NCBI GenBank assembly: GCA_000438015.1 | Contig: FR901612.1 | Location: forward strand, 18,020 to 42,611 | Length of the DNA stretch: 24,592 bases | Reading direction: 5' to 3' | Source: Coraliomargarita sp. CAG:312 | GTDB taxonomy: Bacteria; Verrucomicrobiota; Verrucomicrobiia; Opitutales; Intestinicryptomonadaceae | Shown: in pieces, positions 1 to 6,767 of the stretch | Layout of the letters: each line of letters begins with the position of its first letter | How positions within the stretch are numbered: the stretch's first letter is position 1 | Made by a program: the position numbers and the translations under genes | The notes under the pieces: model-generated | Told to the model about the DNA's origin: nothing | Databases searched by the model: none | Seen by the model: only the letters and a program-made list of their open reading frames with translations

Positions 1-950
1 ATTTGGCAATAGCCGGACACGAAGTCGAAGTCTTTGAAGCTTTGCATTTGCCGGGCGGCGTATTGATGTACGGCATACCGCAATTTAGACTTCCAAAAGA
101 AATAGTCGCCCACGAAGTAGAGCAATTGAAAAAGCTGGGCGTAAAAATACATTTAAATTATCTGATAGGCAAATTGGAAAGTGTCGACCAATTAATGAGG
201 GAAGGGTTCGACGCTGTGTTTATAGGTTCAGGCGCCGGCTTGCCTATGTTCCTTGGAATTCCCGGTGAAAATAGCGTGGGAGTGTTTTCTGCCAACGAGT
301 TCTTGACCCGCTTTAATTTGATGAAGGCTTACGACTTCCCGAACCATGCAACTACTCCCATACATGCAAAGCATATAATCACTGTAGGGGGCGGAAATGT
401 CGCAATGGATTCCTCGCGGACGGCACTGCGCATAGGGGCGAAATCTACGCTCGTTTACCGCCGCGCGCGCGAACAGATGCCTGCCCGAAAAGAGGAAGTG
501 CATCATGCCGAGCAGGAAGGTGTAAATTTGCAGCTATTAACGAATCCCAAACGCGTGATAGCCGACGAGAACGGGAAGGTGGTTGCGTTGGAATGCGTTA
601 AAATGGAGTTGGGTGAACCCGATGAATCGGGTCGCCGCAGCGTGACTGAAATTCCCGGAAGCGAATTTCAAATACCTTGCGACGCAATTGTGGTGTCAAT
701 TGGCAACCGTCCAAACCCGCTCATACCCATGACATGCAAGTCTCTTTCAACCACGCGCAAAGGCACGTTGGAAGTTGATCCCGAAACTTTGCAGACTTCA
801 ATGGCGGGTGTTTTTGCCGGAGGCGATGTCGTAAGCGGAGCGGCCACGGTAATAAGCGCGATGGGGCAGGCTAAAAAAGCGGCGGCTAATATCAATAAGT
901 ATTTGAGAGGCGAACCCTTGAAAGATGAAGCCGCGCTTTCTGCTCTCTAA
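1..950 (+). CDS. GltD-type NADPH-dependent flavoprotein (glutamate synthase beta chain / NfnB-like), 3' part
   Basis: The gene is cut by the left window edge; the reading frame is open from base 3. Enzymes of this family move electrons between NAD(P)H and a partner through FAD, either as the small subunit of glutamate synthase or as the large subunit of a ferredoxin:NADP oxidoreductase. The visible part starts just after where the first FAD-binding glycine motif should be and contains LPGGVLMYGIPQFRLPKEI. The second Rossmann motif GGGNVAMDSSRTALRIGA is followed by VYRR, as in NADPH binding. A C-terminal FAD motif FAGGDVVSGAATV is also present. The stretch GIPGENSVGVFSANEFLTR is typical of the archaeal/clostridial GltA and NfnB branch rather than enterobacterial GltD. 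Its last 26 bases overlap surE, suggesting coupled translation. The family call is firm; the choice between glutamate synthase and Nfn needs the missing upstream neighbour. Confidence 0.9.
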   Translation, partial: LAIAGHEVEVFEALHLPGGVLMYGIPQFRLPKEIVAHEVEQLKKLGVKIHLNYLIGKLESVDQLMREGFDAVFIGSGAGLPMFLGIPGENSVGVFSANEFLTRFNLMKAYDFPNHATTPIHAKHIITVGGGNVAMDSSRTALRIGAKSTLVYRRAREQMPARKEEVHHAEQEGVNLQLLTNPKRVIADENGKVVALECVKMELGEPDESGRRSVTEIPGSEFQIPCDAIVVSIGNRPNPLIPMTCKSLSTTRKGTLEVDPETLQTSMAGVFAGGDVVSGAATVISAMGQAKKAAANINKYLRGEPLKDEAALSAL

Positions 951-1689
951 TGACGACGGCATTACGTCGCCGTTTTTGCCGATTTTCTCAAAAGCGCTTT
1001 CGCAAGTTGCCGATGTGGAGATCGTTGTTCCTGCCAGCGAGCAAAGTTGGATTGGAAGGGCTTATAGCCGCCATTCCGAACTGGCCGTAAAGGAAATAGA
1101 CAATTTTGGAGTTCCTTGCAGGACAGTTTCAGGAACGCCTTCGGATTGCGTGAACATAGCTCTTGCCCACTTGTGCAAGACGCCTCCAGATGCCGTTGTT
1201 TCCGGGCTTAACATAGGGCAAAATACCGCATATCCTCTTCTTTGGAGTAGCGGTACTTTTGCAGCCGCTGCGGAAGGGGCGGGCTGGGGTTTCCCGGCGT
1301 TTGCATTTTCAATGCGTTTAGAAAAACGTTTTTACGAGCAGTGCCGCTTGCGCCATGTGATAGATTCTTGCGAGCTTCAAAAGAATGTGGAGGAGGCGTC
1401 GGAACATGCTGCGGAATTTGTCATTGAAATGTTGGCAAAGCGGGATAATCTGGACGGAAAGGTCGTAAACGTAAACTATCCGGTTAGATATAGCAGATCT
1501 GCGGCTTTTGAAAAATCTATCCCGGCAAACGCAAAGATGGCGTCGCTTTATGTAAAAAATGAGCGCGGCGGATACGACTTTGCATATGCCATAGGCGAGA
1601 CTTCTTCGCCGACGGGCGATGTCACTGATATTGAGTGCCTTGATAAAGGGAAAGCGACATATAGTCTAATTCCCATAAGATTTGCCTAA
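925..1689 (+). CDS. surE: 5'/3'-nucleotidase SurE
   Basis: SurE is a metal-dependent phosphatase that removes phosphate from nucleoside 5'- and 3'-monophosphates, with a role in stationary-phase and stress survival. The 254-residue length fits the family. The N-terminus RFLLSNDDGITSP holds the metal-binding Asp-Asp (residues 10-11). VPASEQSWIGRAYS supplies the conserved Ser near residue 40. SGTPSDCVNIAL and GLNIGQNTAYPLLWSSGTFA carry the conserved Asn and the active-site loop near residue 96. The ATG at 925 lies inside the end of the upstream flavoprotein gene and gives the canonical N-terminus. The two genes are probably one operon, closed by the terminator at 1725-1754. The C-terminal third is less conserved, which is usual for SurE. 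Confidence 0.93.
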   Translation: MKPRFLLSNDDGITSPFLPIFSKALSQVADVEIVVPASEQSWIGRAYSRHSELAVKEIDNFGVPCRTVSGTPSDCVNIALAHLCKTPPDAVVSGLNIGQNTAYPLLWSSGTFAAAAEGAGWGFPAFAFSMRLEKRFYEQCRLRHVIDSCELQKNVEEASEHAAEFVIEMLAKRDNLDGKVVNVNYPVRYSRSAAFEKSIPANAKMASLYVKNERGGYDFAYAIGETSSPTGDVTDIECLDKGKATYSLIPIRFA

Positions 1690-1724
1690 GAAGAATGCCG
1701 GCGATTTGTCTTCTTTAGAAAAGC

Positions 1725-1760
1725 AAAAACCTTCCACAATGCGGGAAGGTTTTTTCATTT
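1725..1760 (+). terminator. Rho-independent terminator after surE
   Basis: An 11-bp perfect stem, aaaaaccttcc (1725-1735) with ggaaggttttt (1744-1754), has an 8-nt loop and runs into a T-rich tail (tttttcattttttt). It lies 36 bases after the surE stop and ends the plus-strand operon before the convergent PEP-CTERM gene. Confidence 0.9.
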
Positions 1761-1789
1761 TTTTATGCGTTGAGCCGCAAAAAGAAAAA

Positions 1790-3240
1790 TCAATTTCTTT
1801 TCCTTAGGGCGGCAATCGCCAATGCAATTGTTCCAAAAAAAGCGGCAAATGTTGCGGGTTCGGGGACGGCTGTGTACATTACATAAAGGCCGTCGTCGCG
1901 GGAGTCAAACACAGCATTTAAATCTCCATATTTATTGGCATGGTAGTCAGAGTCTGCAATTTCTGAAATGGTTGCCCATTCAACGATTTTAACAAAATTG
2001 TCCACTAGCAAGTCGAGATTTCCGGAAAGTATGAAATTTACCCCGTCGGAAAATCCTTTGTCGATAATCGTACCGTCGAGCTTTATCATGTCGGAGGTTG
2101 AGGTATTTACATTGAGCAATATGTCTCCGCTTGTGTAATTTAAGTTATTCATCCAAAAGACTCCTTGTGTGGAGGCGGATCCGGCAAGAATACCGAATTG
2201 TCCGCCCAACATATCCAAATCTCCATGGTTTACGTTGCTGCCTGACTCAGTAGCTCTGCCGGTAATTAAAAGAGTTCCGCTGCGCACTTCGATTCCGCCT
2301 GTCCATGCTATTTTAGAGCCTGAAAAAGTTTGCGTCGCGGTTCCTTCCATAATGATTTTTGAGGATGCATATTGAGATTCCGAAAGCCAACCGAAAAAAT
2401 TCTGGTCTTCAGAATTGCGCAAATGAAGAATCGGCTTTGATGCCACGGCTTCGCTTCCGATGGAAGTTGTGATTGCTCCTTCGCCGGAAACTCCGTTGCA
2501 ACTTATTACGGTTGTAGTTCCCGCCGGGGCTTTATCGGAGCGGTTTATTAAATATAAAGCAGGGTTTTTCCCCGCCATTTCACCTGTACCTCTATGCATA
2601 TTTATCACGCCGCCAATGTAAACAGCTGGATCGGAAGTGTCGTAAGTCGTAGTGGTTGTGCCCACATTTAATTTCAACTGGCAGGCGTTGTACAAATCAA
2701 TATTGCCGTTAATTGTAAGAGTTTTTGGTCCGCCCCAACCGTATATAGAGGAGTCCCTATCGGCGCCTATTAAAAGAATGTTTGTGCCCGGTCCGACATA
2801 ATCGGCAGTTCCAACCTGCAAATTTCCGCCTATCTTCAAGATTGGCGCGGAAGATGGATTATTTGACGTGTAGCAAAAAAGAGTTTCCGAGTAATTTTCT
2901 TTTATGAAATCGCCGGTAATTTCAAATATGGAGTTTGCATCTTGCCGAACTTGGAAAGATCCGTAATTGCTGTCTATTTTCAGGTTATTTATTTTTATGT
3001 GTAAATCACTACCAAGAAAAGCTCCGGCGTATCCAGTGAGATAATTTTTATCGAAGATAATATCGGAAGTTTCATTCGGGACTGTTCCAGACGACCAAGA
3101 GCCTGCTGAATTCCATGCCGAAGTGTGCCCGTCTGACCATGTTCCACCTCCAACCCAATAAACTGTTTCCGCTTTTACCGAAAAAGCGCTTAGAGAAAGG
3201 ATAATAATAGAAAAATTTTTTAAAACAGACGAATTTTCAT
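1790..3240 (-). CDS. PEP-CTERM surface protein 1, with apparent 1-base frameshift at the start
   Basis: This is a secreted beta-strand-rich protein of about 483 residues if read from the ATG at 3240. It has an N-terminal secretion signal (KNFSIIILSLSAFSVKA), then TVYWVGGGTWSDGHTSAWN, the Trp-rich entry motif of autotransporter-like repeat proteins. Many Gly/Asn/Thr-rich strands follow. The tail is VPEPATFAAFFG, a hydrophobic helix, then LRKRN, which is a PEP-CTERM sorting signal read by an exosortase. The frame open through the mature protein has no ATG at its beginning, only a TTG at 3268. The ATG at 3238-3240 gives MKIRLF and then stops, because the tttt run has four bases. One more T would give a perfect signal peptide joined to the body. 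The product is therefore sure in family but uncertain in expression state. No function beyond surface or matrix attachment can be assigned. Confidence 0.8.
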
Positions 3241-3273
3241 AATAATAAAACCTATTTGCAAAGATCAAAAAAA

Positions 3274-3279
3274 AGTCAA
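3274..3279 (-). promoter_or_regulatory. Candidate -35 box (TTGACT) upstream of PEP-CTERM gene 1
   Basis: TTGACT on the minus strand lies 34 bases before the ATG at 3240. The same TTGACTT(T/A)T word occurs before three other minus-strand genes of this block, at 5169-5174, 6682-6687 and 8607-8612. If it is a real -35 box, the TTG at 3268 would lie inside the core promoter, favouring the ATG at 3240 as the true start. No good -10 hexamer is seen at 17 bp, so this is tentative. The remainder of 3269-3493 is AT-rich and holds no gene that I can see. Confidence 0.3.
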
Positions 3280-3493
3280 GTTTTTTTAATGATTAGTCTT
3301 TTATGAATCTGAATTTTCTATAAAAAACCCTTCGGAAAATTATAATAAATTCTACAAAAAAATATTTTACACTAGATTTAGAAAAAGAAAATGCCGTTTA
3401 CGGTTAATAACACAAATTTTGCAAAGATAAAATTTTGGTATTTACAAACAGAAATATTGTACTTTGTTGTCACAGAGAGGGTTTAAAAAGGCT

Positions 3494-4168
3494 TTATAGT
3501 ATTTCGCGCGAAAAAATTTCCATAAGATTATTTATTCTAAAATGTTCGCGTATGTCGTCTTTGTAAGTCTCATCTTTATAAATTGAATTCGGGCGAGTTA
3601 TTCTTATTGTTGTAATTGGAATTTTTGCAGACATTGCAAAATCTTTTTTGGGATTGTCGCCTATGTACATTATTTCGGAAAGCTGGACTTTAAAGTAATC
3701 TGCCATGGCGATAAAAGCCTTTTCAGAAGGCTTTTTATAATCGTCTCCATATTCTGACGTTATTATTATTTTTTGAAAATCATAAATTGCGTTTACCGCA
3801 GACAATTTGTTTGATTGAGTCTTGAAATCTCCGTCGGTTATTATTCCCAGTTTTATATTGCGCCGACAGCATTCTTTTATAAAGTCTTTTACGTCTGGTT
3901 CGTATTTTATATTTGGACGATGGTATCTATATTCTGCTATTAGCCTTTTCAGAATATCCGGATTTTCTCTTCCAAAGAGTTTTTTTACGGATCTATCAAA
4001 TACGTTTTTATAAGATTGCAAAGATTCGATTAAAAAAGTTTTCTCTGCGATTTTTTCGTCTATTCCGTATTCGGATACAATTTTTGCGCATGCGCTGTAT
4101 CCGCTTCTAATAAATTGCAATTCCGAGACAAGCGTATCATCAAAATCACATATAATAACAGATATCAT
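3494..4168 (-). CDS. HAD-superfamily hydrolase (phosphatase-like)
   Basis: This 224-residue haloacid-dehalogenase-fold hydrolase probably removes a phosphate from a small metabolite; the substrate is unknown. Motif I is CDFDDTL, with nucleophile Asp8 and acid/base Asp10. Motif II is the Thr in GIITDGD near residue 111. Motif III is a Lys in YKKPSEKAF near residue 146. Motif IV is YIGDNPKKDF, with Asp171 and Asp176. A helical cap lies between motifs I and II, giving subfamily I. The ATG at 4168 begins one base after the stop of the upstream ATP-grasp gene, so the two are almost certainly translated together and may act in one pathway. Both genes are strikingly AT-rich compared with the his/aro genes. 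The pairing of ATP-grasp and HAD enzymes is common in surface-polysaccharide clusters, which makes a role in sugar or amino-acid decoration plausible but unproven. Confidence 0.82.
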   Translation of the reverse strand: MISVIICDFDDTLVSELQFIRSGYSACAKIVSEYGIDEKIAEKTFLIESLQSYKNVFDRSVKKLFGRENPDILKRLIAEYRYHRPNIKYEPDVKDFIKECCRRNIKLGIITDGDFKTQSNKLSAVNAIYDFQKIIITSEYGDDYKKPSEKAFIAMADYFKVQLSEIMYIGDNPKKDFAMSAKIPITTIRITRPNSIYKDETYKDDIREHFRINNLMEIFSREIL

Positions 4169-4169
4169 T

Positions 4170-5111
4170 TTATATTATTACAGAGTCGTCAAAACGCGAG
4201 AACGTTAGGTTTTCCTTCCAGGTCTCATAATATTCTAATTTTTGTCCGAGCTTTAATTTTATAAGATTTTCTATTGAATTGGCACCCGCGTCAATCGACA
4301 TTGGCGCACCGCCTCCGAAACGCGGATTTATTTCTATGAAATAAATTTTATTTTTGTTTTTTATGCACTGCAGTGTTATATGCCCAAAAGGTTTCAATTT
4401 ATTGGCTACTTTTATCGAAGCGTTTATTATGTTTCTGTCTTTTTCTGTGCGCCCTTTCAAGATTTCTCCTGAACGGACAGCAAGTCTGCGTCTTGGGACA
4501 ACGGTAATAGGCTTGGAATCGGCATCGCAAAACATATCAACAGTAAATTCGTCGCCGTCTATCATTTCTTGGATTAGCGGATTTTTAACATAATCCTTAA
4601 AAAAATCGAATTCCTTTGCGTTGCCAGCTTTAAATGTATTTATGCTGGAAGAACCGTCTAGTGGTTTTATAAAAACCGGGTATTTTACTTCGGCGGAAGA
4701 CGCGTTGAATGGTATTTCTTTAGGTGCTCCAATTCCGTTATCCTCAAAGAATTTTTGTGAAAGTTTTTTGTTGCGGCAAATTTTTATGACATGCAAATTT
4801 GATATATTCACGAGCACTCCGGCATCCTTAAACCGATGCAAGTTTTCTGCAATAGGAATTAGTTCTGTGTCAATTGTCGGAATTAATATATCTATTTTAT
4901 TGCTTCGACATTTTTCCAACAGCGATTCAATAAAATTGGGGGACGATATTCTGGGAATTAATTCAAATGTATCGCAGAATTTCGAGGTAGGAACGTCTTT
5001 AGAAGCGTCTGCCGCTACTATGTTCCCGTTTTCACCCATGTTAATAAGAGTCGATTTTGCACGTTTTAACAATTCGACTCTTCTTCCGGAAGACGTAAAA
5101 AGAATATTCAT
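4170..5111 (-). CDS. ATP-grasp ligase (carbamoyl-phosphate-synthase-like fold)
   Basis: This 313-residue ATP-grasp enzyme would couple a carboxylate to an amine or thiol through an acyl-phosphate; the substrates are unknown. The start MNILFTSSGRRVELL (ATG at 5111) is the standard N-terminus of this group, so the longer open frame above it is not used. The pre-ATP-grasp Rossmann part contains AADASKDVPTSKFCD and LIPTIDTEL. The ATP-binding lysine region is YPVFIKPLDGSSS (about 144-156). The metal-binding end is IEINPRFGGGAPM, with Glu260 and Asn262. The gene sits 63 bases after a PEP-CTERM gene and one base before a HAD hydrolase. A TTGACT box directly after the PEP-CTERM stop and an 8-bp inverted repeat in the leader suggest its own promoter. 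The very AT-rich composition hints at a different history from the neighbouring housekeeping genes. Confidence 0.85.
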   Translation of the reverse strand: MNILFTSSGRRVELLKRAKSTLINMGENGNIVAADASKDVPTSKFCDTFELIPRISSPNFIESLLEKCRSNKIDILIPTIDTELIPIAENLHRFKDAGVLVNISNLHVIKICRNKKLSQKFFEDNGIGAPKEIPFNASSAEVKYPVFIKPLDGSSSINTFKAGNAKEFDFFKDYVKNPLIQEMIDGDEFTVDMFCDADSKPITVVPRRRLAVRSGEILKGRTEKDRNIINASIKVANKLKPFGHITLQCIKNKNKIYFIEINPRFGGGAPMSIDAGANSIENLIKLKLGQKLEYYETWKENLTFSRFDDSVII

Positions 5112-5113
5112 TC

Positions 5114-5153
5114 TCAGACTGATTAACGGAATATAAATATATTTACAGTCTGA
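5114..5153. promoter_or_regulatory. Inverted repeat in the leader of the ATP-grasp gene
   Basis: TCAGACTG (5114-5121) and CAGTCTGA (5146-5153) form a perfect 8-bp inverted repeat around an AT-only-rich 24-base spacer. One arm ends two bases before the ATP-grasp ATG, and no Shine-Dalgarno sequence is evident. It could be a repressor operator or an mRNA hairpin that covers the start. Function is inferred only. Confidence 0.35.
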
Positions 5154-5168
5154 ATAATAATATTTAAA

Positions 5169-5174
5169 AGTCAA
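5169..5174 (-). promoter_or_regulatory. Candidate -35 box (TTGACT) for the ATP-grasp/HAD pair
   Basis: TTGACTTTTA begins on the base right after the stop of PEP-CTERM gene 2 and matches the word found before the PEP-CTERM genes. It would give the ATP-grasp/HAD pair its own promoter. The -10 element is not clear in the AT-rich sequence that follows. Confidence 0.3.
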
Positions 5175-6614
5175 TTATTTCCTTTTGCGGCAGCATGCGA
5201 GCCCCAAAGCCAACGCGCCAAAAATTGCGGCGATTTCTGCAGGTTCTGGAATTTCGGGTGTTGCGTTAATCCACCATCCTTCGTTTGTGGTGTCTGCTAT
5301 TAGATAGGCATTGGACCTAAAGTCGTCTTCATCAAAGATAAATATGTTAGTTGCCCACATATTCCCCGCGCCGTCGTCTTCTAAATTAATATTTTCAATG
5401 CTTTTTATTTTCAAAGTAAAATCGGTCAAATTTGATATGTTTATAGTATAAGCTCCCGAACCGGAATATAGTTCAATTTTCCCGATAGTGGAATTGTATC
5501 CATTGGTGGATAAGTTTAGTACGGATCCATCGTAAAATACTAGGCTTCCAAAATCATTGTTTGCGCCAAGATTTATTGTTGCGGTAGATGTGGCAAATGT
5601 ATCCACGTAAGATTCGCCAACTTTGGGAGTGGAATAATCGACAATATAAAAAGTAGAATCTCCCTGTCCGCTGGCAGATCCGGTTTTTATGGCGTTTGAC
5701 GAGTTAAGATTCATAACGACATTATTATTCAAAAAAGCTGTTCCCGCAATATTGATAGCATTTTTTGCGGCATTGGATGTCACATTGCCGTTGAATAGAA
5801 CTTTTGCTTTTGAATCGGTGGAAGTTGTAGTGAACGAAGCGGTTTCTCCAAACACCGTTGTTCCCGAAATTTTAGCTGCCATTCTTTCTATTTGGTAGTT
5901 TCGGAAAGAGTTAACAACCATTGTTCCGTTTAACGTAGCATTGCTGAGAGTTGCGCCTCCATTGATGTTGTAAGTTGCACCGGCTGCCATTTCCATGCTA
6001 CTTCCGCCAATCAAAAATCCCGAAGTTACATTTGCGCCGGAATTTAAAATTACTTTCCAATTGCCGTAATTTGCCTGACAGTGTGCAAAATTAGCAGTTT
6101 TATTTATAGTGAGAGAAGATAATCCTCCTTGTGTATTTCCAAGAAGATAAAAGGGTCCTGTTGTGCAGGTGACGTTTACATCCCATACAATTTGTCCCAT
6201 TTGGAATCGGGTTTCGTTTGTTCTCGATAAAACCAATTCTCCGTCGCCGGTAATAGTAAGTTTGCTTAATGGGTCGCTTGCGGAAATGTAATAATACGGA
6301 CCGCCTTTGGAATTTTCTTTTGCATCGTAGCCAAATAGGGTTAAAGACGCTCCAGAATCAATAGCAATTGTTGTATCGGCCGCCGAACCTAATTGAATGC
6401 GGTCTGCGTATTGGTTGGAATCAACTTCTAAAGTTATTCCAGAGGACGCAAAAGAAAGATCTGTATAAGGATTGGAAGACGAGGTTGTTGGGGCGGAAGC
6501 CTCGCTCCAAGTTGAATTTTCACTCCATTTCCCGCTGGAAACAACGTCTGCGTTTGCACACATTGCAGCAAAGAATATCAATGGAAGAGGCTTTAAAAAA
6601 AACAGTTTTTTCAT
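5175..6614 (-). CDS. PEP-CTERM surface protein 2
   Basis: This 479-residue secreted protein starts MKKLFFLKPLPLIFFAAMCANA, a clear signal peptide. The mature N-terminus VVSSGKWSENSTWSEAS has the paired-Trp motif shared with its two neighbours. The body is rich in Gly, Asn, Ser and Thr, with short alternating strands such as KLTITGDGELVLS and TLNGTMVVNS, suggesting a beta-helix or autotransporter-like passenger. No enzyme motif was seen. The C-terminus has IPEPAEIAAIFGALALG followed by CCRKRK, a PEP-CTERM sorting tail. The tail is nearly identical to that of the next gene upstream, so the two are recent relatives. The ATG at 6614 is chosen because it starts the signal peptide. A terminator at 6711-6742 and a TTGACT box at 6682-6687 suggest that this gene is transcribed separately from the upstream PEP-CTERM gene. 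Confidence 0.85.
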   Translation of the reverse strand: MKKLFFLKPLPLIFFAAMCANADVVSSGKWSENSTWSEASAPTTSSSNPYTDLSFASSGITLEVDSNQYADRIQLGSAADTTIAIDSGASLTLFGYDAKENSKGGPYYYISASDPLSKLTITGDGELVLSRTNETRFQMGQIVWDVNVTCTTGPFYLLGNTQGGLSSLTINKTANFAHCQANYGNWKVILNSGANVTSGFLIGGSSMEMAAGATYNINGGATLSNATLNGTMVVNSFRNYQIERMAAKISGTTVFGETASFTTTSTDSKAKVLFNGNVTSNAAKNAINIAGTAFLNNNVVMNLNSSNAIKTGSASGQGDSTFYIVDYSTPKVGESYVDTFATSTATINLGANNDFGSLVFYDGSVLNLSTNGYNSTIGKIELYSGSGAYTINISNLTDFTLKIKSIENINLEDDGAGNMWATNIFIFDEDDFRSNAYLIADTTNEGWWINATPEIPEPAEIAAIFGALALGLACCRKRK

Positions 6615-6681
6615 AGTTTAAATTAAAAAAAAAGAGATTCCAAATACTTCTACAATAATTTCTTAAGCGGCGGGTAATAAA

Positions 6682-6687
6682 AGTCAA
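6682..6687 (-). promoter_or_regulatory. Candidate -35 box (TTGACT) for PEP-CTERM gene 2
   Basis: CTTGACTTTTA on the minus strand lies 68 bases before the ATG at 6614 and downstream of the terminator of the preceding gene, where a promoter is expected. It shares the word with three other genes of the block. Confidence 0.35.
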
Positions 6688-6710
6688 GATATTTATTGCT
6701 ATTTTGCAAA

Positions 6711-6742
6711 TAAAAGCGTAACCCAATATCTGGTTTACGCTT
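6711..6742 (-). terminator. Rho-independent terminator after PEP-CTERM gene 3
   Basis: On the minus strand, AAGCGTAAACC pairs with GGGTTACGCTT (10 of 11 positions) around a 7-base loop, followed by TTATTTGC. It lies 26 bases after the stop of the gene ending at 6768, so it separates that gene from PEP-CTERM gene 2. Confidence 0.75.
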
Positions 6743-6767
6743 AAAATATTCGATTTAATAGCGGTTT

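Noticed and set aside
3232..3268. Programmed ribosomal frameshift in PEP-CTERM gene 1
   Set aside because: The bases before the early stop do not form a slippery heptamer that would allow a -1 shift; a one-base length change in the T run explains it better.
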